NCBI RefSeq assembly: GCF_001949145.1
Contig: NW_019091539.1
Location: 900,548 to 964,547 of the forward strand
DNA: 64,000 nucleotides
DNA from: Acanthaster planci
Lineage: Eukaryota; Echinodermata; Asteroidea; Valvatida; Acanthasteridae
Direction of reading: 5' to 3'
Part shown: positions 47,088 through 60,579 of the stretch, piece after piece
Layout: each line of letters starts with the position of its first letter
Position numbering within the stretch: position 1 is the stretch's first letter
Notes under the pieces: model-generated
What the model saw: the letters and a program-made list of their open reading frames with translations, nothing else
What the model was told of the DNA's origin: nothing
Databases searched by the model: none
Translations under genes and position numbers: made by a program

Positions 47088-50000
47088 ATGGCTCTCACAC
47101 TAGTGAGTTTGAAGTGGATAGCGGGAAAGGAGTTCACAGGTCGCCCGCCGTCACCCAGGTAAGTGGCCGTACGCTACTCTTTTAGTGCCGCTTATTGACA
47201 GAGGAATTATCGTCTGATGTTTACCACACAATCAGAATGTCAGATTAGCATTCCAGTGATTTTGGATCGATTTATTGATTTAGACTGATAATCAACATGT
47301 TGTATAGCTGAACAAATCAGGGGAACACTTTTAGAGTTTTAAAATCCACAATCAAAAAAAACTTGGCTGATCTCAATCTTGAAGAACTCTGTGTCACTAC
47401 ACACAGAGTGGAGACCTGGAATTCTTCAAATAATCTTGCTCTTCATCAGAAGAAATTTAGTTTTACTTGGTGTTGTGCAGATGTATTCATGTTTATTCAT
47501 TACTTTTTTACTATAAAGGGAAAGTGGTGATTTCAATACTTGGGGGGGGAGGTCCTTATTCGCTGCTGTAATATCCGTGGGGAGATAAATACCACATAAA
47601 TCTATCTTTTAAGTTTTCAGACCATATTTTTTATATTTTGTTGGATCTTTGAGATAATCAGTAAAGTTTGTACTTTAAAGTTGTATGACTAAAGAGAAAC
47701 AGCTCATATGACTGAGATTTGCATTAAAATGTACAAAAACAAGTACATATCATATATACCTTCTTTTAGATATAAAAAATGAAAAAGTTCTGTGTGAACT
47801 TTCAACGGTTGTTTTTCTTGTTACAGGCAAGGACATGCGATTGCTGTCCTTGACAATGCTGCCTACATCTTTGGGGGAATCCGATGTGTAGAGGAACCAG
47901 AAAAGGTATAGAAACATTTGTCTGAACAGTTTTTGAACAGAATCCTTTCATTGAAAAAATGAGAAAGAAAACAATGGGAGCACAGTGACCTTACTGCAAC
48001 TTGATGTGAGAGCTAACCCTTTTCATTGCACTAAACGTTTGTTGTGCTTGGAAATCAAGTTTAGCTCTGCTTCTGGTTCCTTGCACTTGTCGGCAAGATG
48101 TTCTCCCCTATCAGTACGTCCACAAGTATAAGTAGAAATAGTGAAATTAGAAATGGCAATTCCTCGCTTACTCTCTCAATGTACTCTTGCAACATGTTGT
48201 TTCTGCCACATTTTGCAGGGAATCTTCTACTTCAGAGATTTACACAAGCTGCACTGTAAGTATGTTGTACTGTTTTTCAGAAAAGATTTTCTATAGGATA
48301 AGTTGATCTCTTTAAAAGTTTCTCATGTGTTGAGTGGAATTTTTTTTATGTTGCACTTGAATGTGTGATTCATTAAGCCTTAATCATCAACATTTCTTTG
48401 AATGACAAGTTTGATCATCTCTTGGATGGATGTTTTCAGTTATCTTGTTTTTATATAGTTGTAATTTATTCTTCCTTTCTTTCAACTGTAATAGTTGGCA
48501 AAATCTTGAGATGGGAGAAGATCAGATACACAGGGGATGCTCCGATGGGTCGCCATGACCACGCTTTGTGGTAAGATCATCTGATATGTAAATGATGCTG
48601 TGAATGAATCATTGAACGGGGGCACAAAAGGATGATCATATTTTCATGACAGTTGGCTAGTAGTTCAAATCCTGCTCATTAAACCATGTGGACTAGGTTT
48701 GCAATTGCTATTTGATCACATGAGATTTCCCGAGGAATTACATATGGGGGATTTTGTCCCACATCTAAAAAACAAGGCCTTCCTTTGTTGTCTCAGTATT
48801 GCATTGTTGTTTTTGAATAAAAACAAATGGTAATATACTTAATATTGTTGTCAGAATTGTGCTTTTTGAATTGAATGGTTTCAGAATTGTGTACACCGTT
48901 GTTTTCTTTCTCTGCAGTGCCATTGAAACCACATTATATGTGTTTGGAGGCAGAAATGAAATGAATGCTGATGAATGCTTACCTGGGTTGCATGCATTCA
49001 GTACAAGTAAGCAAAATTCTTTGAACGTAACATCATAAATTTCCAGCCGCTTCAAGACAAAATTCTGGCTTCTTATTTGAAAAAACAAAAATATTCTGTG
49101 GCTTTTGAAATAAACCGTTTGCCTTAAATGGAAAGAAAAACTCTTTTGTTATTTCTAGAATCTTGCAACTGGAAGCACATACAGACGCATGGGGTGGAGC
49201 CAAGGTCATTGAACCCTGGTTGGGCTGTCGTTGACAAGAGGATTTTTGTGATTGGTGGAATATACAAGGGTGAGGCGCATTGCAATGTGGATGTCCTAGA
49301 CACTGGTAAGCCTTTGTGTTACTCTGAGTGTTGTTTCACTCTCACTCAAAAACCTATCATTAATTTATTTATTCTTGACTATTCTGGGTTAAATCAGCTC
49401 AGCATAAGCTAAACAAATTATTACCTTAAAATTTTATAAAATGTAAAAATGAAATCTCGAGCTGGAATTATCGAACTGGACAACTGACCACAAAACTGTT
49501 TAAGAATTGCAACCTCGACCACTATAAAATAGTATATGAAAATTACATTCACATCCTAAAACAAGGACAATATCCACATCTATGCAATCAAATAAAAGCA
49601 CTATAATATAAATATTGGGGACCATGCTCAAGACTTATAAGAAACTGGAAAAAAAATAGGAGAGCAAGTGTACAAAAGTACACTACAAGAGTATTAAAAT
49701 TCAACTACAACCCTCCCTCATAAAATAGGCATGATTAACAACAACTGTGGCATGTAATTATTGCAGTATCATCAGGGTCAAATTTCAAATTTGCTAGCTA
49801 AACTATTTGTGGTTGATTGTATTGGTAGCTGTGTGGTTAAGATATGTGCACTTGTCATCAGGAGGTTTGATTCCTGTTAAAAGTGTTGATTCACATTATC
49901 ACAACACTAAAATTCAACCAGACAGTAACTTCATGCATTTGTAAGAAAGAATAAAGGCCAGTTTGGCCTCAAGAGTAGGTTTTTAAAGAATTTGTACCGT

Positions 50001-53000
50001 GTTCTTTGAAGAGTGCCTTTTGTACGTGTGACTTTTGAAAAGTTGTATGACCACGCATGTTATTTCTCATTTGTGACACATTCTGACCGTCACACCATTT
50101 TTCATCTCACATTACAACACAGAGACAAGCACATGGACTCGATTGTCTGTCACGGGTCTGCCACCCGCACCTAGGTAGGATGTGATACTGACTTACAGTT
50201 TGGCATAGATCAGCAGTGTAGCCAGGGTGCTCACTGTAGGGGGCAAGTTGGGTGATAGGATGGTTCAGTGGGGCCGCATTAGTGTATTCTTAATAATCGT
50301 AATTATCAGTTTTTGGTTGTTTTTTGTTTTTGGGTTCTTTCTTTTTTTTCAAAATTTCTAGTTGTGTGGGGTTGACCAAACCCTCCCCCTCTCACTCGCC
50401 ACTGTCAAAGATTACAGTTACATTCATGCCAATGATTTAGGATTCATTTGTTGACTAGCAAGCATTTCATACAGGGTGATTGATGGGGGTTTGTGCATAA
50501 GAGAGAGTTTTCAGCCAAGGACGGTTTCTTCTTGAGCACATACACCATGCATGTCCACTTGTACAGAGTAGACAAAACCATTTATGGCATATTTGTAGTG
50601 TCTTCACATGGGCACAGGGCATGTTGTCAGCCCAGTGGTATATGATATTACCCCTGTCTCTATATCACCTCTGATGACGGGTGAAATACTTGTGCATGGA
50701 ACCAAATGATAGATGTTACTCGCTGTTAACAAGCATGAGCATTATACACTTTTGGTATATAGCCTCCTTGCCATCATGTCCCATGCACTCACAGTTTATG
50801 TCCGCAACTGGTTCATATTGGTCTTATTTCTTCCATTTTATTTGAAGTAAGAGCACTATTTACCTCTCTGGTTCGCATGCACTTTTATCACCTGATTATT
50901 CAAGAAACATTACTCATTAACAACAGTGCTTTTTAATTTTTCACCCTGATGTAGCCTCAAGGCATATATACATGTACATGTATGTATTAATTTAACATTT
51001 TTCAAATGACACTAGGCTTTAGAGTGCATCTTGGTTTTTTGATCTGAACTTTCCATTTGTTTGTTTCCTTAGGTGTGACCACAGACTGATGCCTGTTGGC
51101 CGTAGCATCTACCTGTTTGGTGGATGTGGAGGCCAGAACAAATGTTTCAATGATCTTCATGCACTGGACACAGGTAGATGGGATGTCAGGCTGCAGAACA
51201 ACTGGAACGAGCGAGACCCCATATAAATCATCCAATCACTTATGGAAACTGACTAGATGTTTACATACATGCATAATAATAAAGATGAACAATTGACCTA
51301 TAGAGTGAATCTTATTGTCAGTGTAAGGATCCGAACTTGTTTCTTTTTGTTAACAGATTCTCTGCAGTGGTCCTCCCCACCAGTTAGGGGAGATCCACCC
51401 CCACCCAGGGGATGTCATAGTTTGACCCTCCATGCTGACAAGGTCAGTTCCTAAATATGTTTGTGTTTGTTCATTTGCATATTCCCAGAACTATTTATTT
51501 ACATTTTGCATAAACATGATGTGGCTAACTCTAGGGAAATTGAAAAGAAAACTTGCTCTTAGCCGTCATAATCTCGAATTTTCAGTGGAACACACATTGC
51601 CACCTCGCTCTTGTGCTTCACTGACACTACTGAGAATCGTGCTTGAAATAAGGATTGGAGTTTTGGGGTTTTTGTTTTGTTTGGGGTTTTTGTTGGGGGG
51701 TAAAAAGGATACCTCATGTACTGTCAATCTAAGAGTGCTTCTCTAGTTAATCTGTAGGAGAAAAGTGTGATAGTTTTTGTTTTTTCGTGTTTAATTCGGA
51801 AATTTGCTTGTTTGTCACTTTTCTCAAATTAGTATCGTATTGTATAAACCGTTTCATTCATAATACTCAACTTGAATGAATTTACATGTTCTTTTCCAAG
51901 TATCCCTGTTTGCCTAATACCTGGGCCAGTGTCTTCTATTCTGCTAATTATTTATTTGTTATTTACTGTTTTAGTAAAATTACTAAAGTCAGGAAACCTA
52001 ATTCCATCAAGAGAGCTAGGGATAACATGATCTTAATTTAGAGTCGGAGAGTATTACCTCTTCTTCAAAAGAATTTCTTATCATACTGGTTCAGTGTGGC
52101 CCTCAAATACTGGACCTCCTTAATTCTGTCTTGAAAGGCATTTCACAGTCATCTGTATTTGACAGGATTAAATTTAATCTGATCTGGAGAAGCCACTCGT
52201 TCTCGCCATGAATCCCTCGTACTCAGGCCTTGATTGGCTTCTGTGGTATTAGCCCATAGTCACCAAAGGATGATGGGGAGTATTCCCTCTTTGTGGGATT
52301 AAGACATCTTCAAGGACAACTCTATTCTTGTGTGCAGAGTTTGAAAACACAGTTATGGTTTCTTGGTGTTGTTTACTCAGCAAAATTATGGAGTTGAAGG
52401 GAAGCGGCTTACTAAACAAATCTGGAAGAGATTCTGTGTGGATCTTAATCCCGATGTTGATCTTTGAGAGCCATTAATACCTTTCATCTGGGCAGTACAT
52501 TCCACATTATCAAAGAAGACTTCAACCTTTCCATGCTAGTGAAATGACGGCCAAGGAAGCCAAAGTTTATGTAGTGACAAATTTTTCCTTCTGATGGCAG
52601 GATATCTATGTCTTTGGAGGGTCCAACGATGGCCTGAAAGGCAAGACAACACTCGGTGACCTCCACAAATTGAGTCTTGGTGAGGAAATCACTCAGTGTG
52701 GCAACAGTTTACCGTCACCATAAAACTGTGTAAATTTTAATGTGAATTAATGTTGTGTTTGACATTACTAAATGTGGATTAATTGCAAAATGAAGTCAAT
52801 ATTTTCAATTTAATTTCAATATCGATGTATGTTTTCGAAGCATTTGAAAAGATCCATTTTCAATTTACTTTCTCGAAAATACCTGCATTATGCTCTGTAC
52901 GCACACACATTAAGCCAATCAAAATTAATTCCTTGTTTATCATCATCACCCAACTGGATGTTCCCTAATGCCACAACCTTTTTATATTTGATATTTCCAA

Positions 53001-55722
53001 GTTTTTAACGAATTTCCAGCCCTTTTTGACCTTGCAGATGTGTCTGCACCAAAAAATGGTGTCCTATTTTTTTTAATCTTTAGTCGTGCCCTCAACCATG
53101 GTCGATCGATCTATCATGCTATTATGATAAATGAAACACTCAAGTAGTAAAATACAAGAATGGTATTTTTAGGCTATCTGAACAGTCTGGAAAAATACTG
53201 ACCTGAAATATAAAATATCAAAGGTCTTCCCGCCCCAAAAATATAACTATGAGTGATGATAAACAAGGAATTCATTTTAATCAGCCTTACTTTGTGAGTG
53301 TATTGTTACTGACTTAACAAAATGTGTGCTCCCTGCATAGACAATTTACAGTTCCCATAATTTTTGTTTTCACAAACCGACACACAAGTACATGTATCTA
53401 CAGGTGTATTTATTTTCAAAAGCTGAAACTTTTCTTAATTTTCCAAGTAAGGAAGGTCTTTATCTAAATGCTACCATATAAGTAAATGGATGCAGTGAGG
53501 GTGTATTTAAAGCACTTTTGTGGGAATGTTTGTTCGTGAACACCGAAATATTTAAATTACACATCAGTGTTCACAATGAGCTTACATACCTTCGGGTCAG
53601 TGTGTAAAATCAACATCATTCAGTTTTCACAACTCAAAGTGTGCCCAAACAGCCCTTCTCTGCTACTTCGTTAACACGACGACATGTATGAGTATTTGTG
53701 AAAGCTCAATCTTTGGAAGTTTTTTCTCTCCAACTCAGTTTGAATGTTACTCCAATTTCTTTTGTCCAGCCAAGATGAAGTGGAAGAGGCCGTTCTACTC
53801 AGGCAACCCTCCTTGCCGACGCTTTGGGCATGTGGCCTGCACGTACCTCAATCATGTAAGTGTTCACTCAGCAGAGGACAAACATGTCTTCTTGAATGAA
53901 CCATGAGAAGAAACATAACTTTTAAGTGTGTTGTCTGTTTTAAAGGGAAGAAGCACGTCATTTATTAGTGTAGATGTGTATGATAGTGGACTTTACTGTG
54001 AAAGCACTGTCGAATTCAAACCAGTTCATGTGGGTTTGTGATTTTACATATTTTTGCACTTGCTTGAAAATGATGGTGTTGATTGCTGACTCTTTCCACC
54101 AGCTGTATATTTTTGGAGGAACCAATGAGGACATGGACTACAATGATGTCAAGGCAGCCAAACTTATCAATCCGTCCAGTCGCAAGCCACGTAAGTTAAA
54201 ACACATTCTGAACTAAGCTTTCCAGTCAAAACTCAGTTGCAATGATCAATTCAATAGGCAGTTCAAAAGAATTTATTTGCCTGTTCATGTAAAAGACTTC
54301 TAGAAAATAACATTTATTCTACCACAGCAAAACCGGTTCATACTTAACAAAGAAACAAACACCAACGAAGTCTTGCGACATCAGATCAAATCGTCGCATA
54401 TCTGACGAACCGACGGATATGAAATGTCACCGTTTTCGAGAAAAACATGTGTTCAGTTAAGTAGTTATTGTGTGTCATTTTCGATATTTCACTCCACCCT
54501 CTTTTCATGTCTGAGTTTAAAAGATACCAAATTGGTCTTTTGAAATCATTGCCTAATTTGTATTTTTGGCTCTATGAGCAATACTTTGAATACTGCTGTC
54601 AAACCTATTCGTCAGATTGTGTGATAAAATCTTAAGATCACCCGAACAGTAGATTTGCCGGTTCATCAGATATGCAACAAAACGCTCATGCTCTGAATTT
54701 GCAAGTGTTGAGCACGTTTCAACTCAAGCGAATATTGCTGCAAACGTTTTGTGATGTCGAATTTGTGTCACTTTCACATTTGCCCGAAGTATGAACTAGC
54801 CTTAAAGTTGATCAGATGTTCAGTCAACTGAACATTTGTATTAATACCAAAATGTTCAGTGGGTAGTTTAGCAAAACTTCCCTCAAACACACACATTAGT
54901 GTTTTCAAGATGTATTTTTCAAGATGTATTACATTCCTAGTGGTTAAAGCCTGGAGAATGTAGGTTTTTTTCCATTATTCCTAACACCCACATAATGCTG
55001 TTTTTCATTACCTAGTGTTACTTTCTTTCAGTGAAAGTTTCACCAGAACTCCTGCATGATGTACTCTACGGCAGGGCTGACCAAAACAATGAAGGAACAT
55101 CTGCTGCAATGTTGCCACTACATGAAAGTGTGCTCAGCTCTGCCACAGATCAAGAACAAGGTGCAGAGAACGTCTTGTGAAAAGAGAAAGATTTGATTTC
55201 TTCTGAACGGATGATCTGCTTTATTGAAAAGAGATGTGAATATGAATTCAAGACCACAAACATACTGGTTCTGTGGAATGAATTTATATTCCATAGAAAA
55301 GTTTGATTTGTTGTATTTGATCAAATGAAAACTACATCTCCTCAGTGCGGAATTTCCTCACAAGTTATTGTTGGTACCTACTGCTGTATAGGATTAAAAA
55401 GCTATAGTAACCAGGTCATGAATTTGAGTCCTGAATTTCTTTCGTGAAATTTGATTCAGACAGCACTAAGTGTAATGTGCTTACCAAAGATTAAAATCTC
55501 AAGATTAATTGCACCTTCATGCACTTCCCCTCTTTTTTCTTGAACAGTCTCCACTTTCTACAGAGCTGCCACATCTCATTCCAATCATTCAGCTTCTCAA
55601 CATTTGTAACTGCTCTTCCTCTCGTCACAGGTGACTCTGACGACTCCGATGCCTCAGACACTGCATCCAGTTCCTCATCATCTTCTGACTCTGATGCAAG
55701 CGATAGCAGTGATGAGGATTAA
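47088..55722 (+). CDS. Kelch-repeat protein with acidic Asp/Ser-rich C-terminus, 403 aa
   Basis: A predicted six-bladed kelch propeller; no orthologue was recognised with certainty. Exons: 47088-47158, 47827-47905, 48219-48255, 48495-48570, 48918-49006, 49159-49305, 50123-50174, 51073-51173, 51357-51442, 52601-52679, 53770-53855, 54103-54190, 55032-55160, 55631-55722 (TAA). All phases agree. Blade motifs in order are YIFGG, YVFGG, FVIGG, YLFGG, YVFGG and YIFGG, with the usual paired Trp residues (for example NWKHIQTHG, TWTRLSVTG, LQWSSPPVRG, MKWKRPFYSG). There is no BTB, BACK or F-box domain, no signal peptide and no membrane segment. The last exon encodes a tail made almost only of Asp, Ser and Ala, ending DSSDED. 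The donor of exon 13 (CAAG/GTGCAG) is weak; reading through gives a short alternative end, QGAENVL, with a stop at 55178-55180. An upstream X-box-like site hints at cilia. Confidence 0.88.
49820..49885 (+). repeat. tRNA-derived SINE head
   Basis: GGTAGCTGTGTGGTTAAG (49824-49841) matches a pol III A-box region, and GGTTTGATTCC (49864-49874) a B-box at tRNA-like spacing. The tRNA fold is not complete, so this is read as a SINE head inside a kelch-gene intron. Confidence 0.5.
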
Positions 55723-55925
55723 AGAATTCCTCAAAACACACTTTCCAGAGCAGAACATCCTCATTCTCATGTGTTATAGAACACACCAGCAGAGAAACAC
55801 TTGTTAGATTTTGTGGTAGCAACTACTTTTCAGATGCATTATCTGCACATCTGCTAACACATTTTTGCATTTGTGGAGTTAGGCAGTCTTTCCATCTGTA
55901 CATTATACATAATGTATAGTTGGGC

Positions 55926-56138
55926 CAGTGTTGTATTCAAGTCCATCACAAGTCCCTCAAAGTCCGTCACAAGTCCATCACTAGTCCATCACAAGTCATT
56001 CCGTCTTCAGCCAATTCAAAGCTATTCAAATGAGCTGTAACAAAAGCATTCCTTTGTCATTGTTCACCTTTTACTTATGACTAGCCATGAGAAGGAACTT
56101 GTGACTGGACTCTAATACTGGACTTGAATACAACACTG
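55926..56138 (+). repeat. MITE family 1, copy C
   Basis: Clean 19-bp terminal inverted repeats: CAGTGTTGTATTCAAGTCC on the left and GGACTTGAATACAACACTG on the right. Subterminal CAAGTCCATCA words occur in tandem. The core has AAAGCTATTCAAATGAGCTG and AACAAAAGCATTCCTTTGTC as in copy B. It is 213 bp long and the best-preserved member. Confidence 0.85.
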
Positions 56139-56441
56139 ACTTCAGTTGTCGTTCCATATATACATTGTACTTAACTTAAAGTTCGGCAGTCTTTCTGTAT
56201 GTACATGTGTCTGTTTATTCTCTATCTGCATCCATTTAACGCCTTTCGCTCCTGTACCTTTCTCTAGTTTCCACTTCCAGATGCAAAGCATTTTGAAAGT
56301 GTGTCAGTGGAAAGGGTTGCTTAGTCTTGCTTTGGGTTTTCTTTTTTGTCTTTTTGTGGTTATGTATATGACTAGGATCTACAATAGTTTAAAGTTACCT
56401 GTTTGATTGTGCTAGCCATGGATTGATAAGTTCACTCTAAG

Positions 56442-56513
56442 ACTGAGTCAATTTGAATAACTGACTACAAATATTCGACCTTCTATTCAATCGAATATTG
56501 GAATACTCAGTCG
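56442..56513. repeat. Small AT-rich palindrome
   Basis: GACTGAGTCAATTTGAATA and AATATTGGAATACTCAGTC pair imperfectly, with AATATTCG / CGAATATT nested inside. It is possibly a remnant of the same AT-rich MITE type as 34558-35012. Confidence 0.45.
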
Positions 56514-59500
56514 TACTGGCCGGTAGTGAGCAAACCCTTGTACAAAATCAGTCGCAATAACACACGCAATTGTACATTATAATCACCATAATAGCTTCTC
56601 ACACTTTTGGGACTATCTCAAGCCACGATTTAGCAAAGATTTAATAATGTTGCTATTCAAAGAATGTCTCCGACACTACAACAGTATGATCACCGAGAAA
56701 CTACTGACAATTTTGTCTGAGGCGGCCATCTTCCTCTTCAGACCTCCCTCCATTCAATTTCAAATTAAATATTGTCATGAAGGTTTCATCATATGTATTT
56801 CAACAAAGTTTGCACCAGTACATCACTATTACAAAGAAAACTATCTTGGCATATTCATATTTGTTTTTAAAAAGGTATTTCAATATTCTAGGATAGATTC
56901 AAGTGTCTGGAATCTGCTTGAAAATTTTTTTAATTCTGAAGCTTTTCTGGACAAAAGAGGGTACTGTTGCTGTATTGTTGATCAATTTTTTCTGTTCAAA
57001 TTGTGAACCCAAATTTTGCTCATTGAAAATATTTATGAAGGTTTCTTCTGACTGCAACACTGCAAAGAGACCAGCACTGTGAAAGCATCAATCCTGTATA
57101 TATCTTTTATGTAAAAATGTGTTGCGAATGAAATTCCCCACCAAAAAATGCCGAGACACGAACAACTCGTTTCATGGGTGCTTGTCTCTAATTCATTTCC
57201 GAGTAAGACTTCTACTGAACAGAAATAATTTATTTTTGTAATGCATTGTGTTTGTGTACCTTGGTGCTTTTAGTTGGTTAAGGTTTCAGTGCCATAATTG
57301 TGTGTTTGGAGTGTAGAGTTAATTTACTATGCGTGCATTCATACACTCAGATTAATTCAACTTAATATGGAGATGGAAAGGCTACTGAATCGAAGGATTA
57401 TGACATACTGAGTTTGGTGAAAGTTGCCTGCATCTATGTCACCTACTCCTTCAAAATGAGTCATATATTGTGCGGTGGTTCTTTTTTTACATGTTGGGTG
57501 CGATTAGTTGATTTGTGTGATCACTTGATTTTTGTGCTGCAGATCTGCTGATCTTACTGCATGATTAACTGATAAATCTACCATCCGCCAATTGCCTCTT
57601 TTTAATACGCAGTTGTGGAGGACTGTTTGGAAAAAGGGGAAGAGGTTCTTACAGGATTGACCGATAGCACAATGCAATCATGCTGATCGACCAATCACAC
57701 CGAATATATACGTAAGGTTTGAATACTATGTACCACCCCCTTGGCCTAGTGTTCTCCGCAAGGAGCCTTCATGAGCCTTCCCAAGCCAGTAGCTCACTCT
57801 GGACTTGAACAAGACTGGGACATCGTACCTCACTGAAAATATCAGTGACAGTTGAGGCCATACAGTGCCCAGTACATTAGAATTGGGCAATAGCAATAGT
57901 AAGCATTTGGAGAGACTTTGGATTAAAGTAGCAAAGGGCAGAAAATAGGGATTTTTTGTTAGGTTTTTTGGTTTCATTTTATGCACATGTACATTTTGTG
58001 TTTATTTTTTATTAAGCTGAAGAAAATAAATTTAATGAATATACGTCACTAACTGTGGATCTTCCTTCTTCAAAGGGCCCGGGTGCTGTGGTTTTCTTAA
58101 AAACTTTTCTTAAAACTTTTCTTCAGTTGTATGCCGACCATGTGAATCCATTTGGGATAAAGTGTGTTGAAAAGGTGCATTTTCAACAATTACACTTATT
58201 TAAAAATGCACTGCATGAACTGTTTAAACCATTAGGATCGCTATTAATGAACCATGGGAGATGACTGTGGCTTGCCAATCTTCACCCCTATCATCGGGGT
58301 CATGATACCAAGAATAGGATGTTTCAGGTCACTTTGCAACAAAAAGATGGCAGAGGTTTGTTTTTATTGTAAATATATGAAAAGTAATCCTAAAAATATC
58401 TGTGTGTGTGTGTCTAACTTCGTCAGTGGAGTCAGATACACAAAGTGGTGAACCTGATATTCATTTCGTATGTCCGCATCACTTTCAGAATCTAGCACTG
58501 TGCGTTGTTTTTGGCCCGTTCCTTCCCACTGCACCTTCAAATTCTAGCTCACACTGTGATTCAGTTCAGACAAAACTAGATTAACCAGCACAGTTAACTG
58601 CAGTGTCACTGCTATCTGGAATCTCTATAAATGTATATATTTCTTTCTTCTCTGTTACGACTACCTTAAAAGAAATAGTCAAAGATATTGCTGTAATTAC
58701 ACTTGCACAAGTGCATGTGGGTGTCAAGGTTACTATGCAATGTTGCACTGGCCAATGGTAAACTTGTGTTTGTGTTAAAACAGTACTAGGTAATCTAAAA
58801 TTAAATAAATACTTCATGCAAATGTCAAAAGATCCAGGTTCAATTTGATGGCACTGCTTAATGTTCAACAAAAAAGTCATGCTAACTTGCGCGGAAATGA
58901 AACTTTGACCATGACAGTCCTGAAACGTTATACTGTGAATAACTTAATGTGATGGGGAATCAGGTTATTCATATGCATGGCTTGTCCATGCATGGAAATT
59001 CCGACACAGCGACATCAGTACTCAATGCAAGCTTATCCAATTTTACGTTCTTTGTGGTGTATACTGTTCATTGTCGGAGCAAATCATAAACAGTGTCATA
59101 AAATTAAGTCCCTCAACTTTATATTAATGTAAAGGCACAATTTCTCAACGATAGTTTCTTTAAAACATTTTGATTTTTTTTTTTAGTTGAAAACTTCTAA
59201 CTGCAGCATGTTAAGGAGAATGCACATTATGCATGTCAGCTGTCAATATAAATATCCTAGTAATCAAAACACCGAGTACAATTTTGTAGGAGGTGGCCAT
59301 CTTTTACCCAAATTTAGGAAGCGGTTGGCAACGCTCTTTTTCCCAACATGATGGCACATATTATGACCGTTATGTTAAAAATGAACCAAAGAAGTTATTT
59401 AGATAAGATTTGCGTAAGTAGAGCCAGGAGCAAGACCATTAAGAGGGTGTTTCCTATTTACAAATGTCCGACTTGATGGAATACCGACTGGTATGATTAG

Positions 59501-59818
59501 CATACTGCCTTATGAATATTAAACTGCAATCAAAGCTACTGTCTGTGTTGCAGGCCAAGCTAATGAGTTCATTTCAAGAATATTTTAAAATCTGAGATGA
59601 AAATTCCGACCTCTTTTTCAAGAAATTGGACTTTTTGAAATTTTCTTTTTCAAGAAATTTTTTACCTAAAAATACTCACTATATTGACTATATATTGTAT
59701 TTAACACCCTCACAAAATCTGCAGCATGATCACAAATTTAATTAAACTAACGTAATTAAAGTAAAGAAAGAACTAAAAGTTCTGAAGTTGGCACAAAACA
59801 TTAAAAAGTAAAACTGGT

Positions 59819-60579
59819 TTAACCACTTCCGGCCGGGTGGAATTTCCAAGTCCAGGGTGAGTTCTCAGGCGACTTTTAAGATTCTCCATTTTCAAAATTC
59901 TTCAAAAATTCATGACTTCATTTTAATACTGGACATTTACACCCACACAAATGGCTGTCTGGTGGCTACTCTAATCTGACAGGCAACCTCCATTAATGCC
60001 CGAATATTACAGCCAGGCCTGCTGCCCAGTAAAGAGAGCCCAGACTGTGCAGTGTTGTGTAATTTTCTTTGTTCCCAAAATTGGCCCAGTGCATTGCTGA
60101 ATGGCAGTGGTGTATTTTCAACTGCAGCCAGATTTGCATGCAGCAGTCTTGTATCGCTCATCGCTAGAGCACTGGAGTGATGGAGCACTTTTGTCCCTGC
60201 TGCTAATCTGCAGGCACTGAATGCTGCAAACAGTGCTATACTGTTTCAAAGCAGTGATGGATTACCTTCGCTAATGCCAGCACTTTGTGCTGAAAAATGT
60301 TGACAATTCCCAGCAGCTCAGTCTTTTGTTCCAAGTATGGTCTTTTGTTACAAGGCCCAACTCCTTTGTCCGATTTCGGGCACCCCGGCTATGCATACAA
60401 ACCCAAGGTACCTGGTACTGGGAATCCTAGTTGTGCGTACAGACTCATGGTACCCGGTACCGGGAACCCCGGCTATGCGTACAAAGCGTACAGACCCAAG
60501 GTACCTGGTAGCGGGCACCCCGGCAATGCGTACAGACCCAAGATACCCGGTATTGGGCAACCCAGCACCGAGTGGATAA
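59819..60579 (+). mobile_element. piggyBac-like non-autonomous element, copy R4
   Basis: Begins TTAACCACTTCCGGCCGGG and ends GCACCGAGTGGATAA. It shares TTCAAAATTCTTCAAAAATTC, TCTAATCTGACAGGCAACCTCC, GCCAGGCCTGCTGCCCAGTA and CCAAGTATGGTCTTTTGTTACAA with R1 and R3. The right third is expanded into a 42-bp minisatellite. No transposase is present. Confidence 0.7.
60377..60565 (+). repeat. 42-bp minisatellite inside element R4
   Basis: Units of 42 bp, each with ACCCCGGCTATGCGTACAGA and CCCAAGGTACCTGGTA-type sequence, start near 60382, 60424, 60466 and 60517; the third has a 9-bp insert (AAAGCGTAC). Because 42 and 51 are multiples of three, an open frame with a PGTGNPGYAY-like repeat persists by chance. 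Confidence 0.8.

Larger units (their letters stand above)
55723..59818. other. Kelch-gene 3' UTR and intergenic DNA
   Basis: Contains MITE family 1 copy C, a small AT-rich foldback at 56442-56513 and several short open frames with no protein-like features. AATAAA at 58025-58030 is a possible kelch-gene poly(A) signal, but it would imply a 2.3-kb 3' UTR. I see no gene between 55.7 and 59.8 kb. Confidence 0.5.

Noticed and set aside
4000-49885. Functional tRNA genes at the B-box matches (about 4016, 15175, 25865, 49869)
   Set aside because: None shows a complete acceptor stem and anticodon arm at the correct spacing, so they are better read as tRNA-derived SINE fragments.
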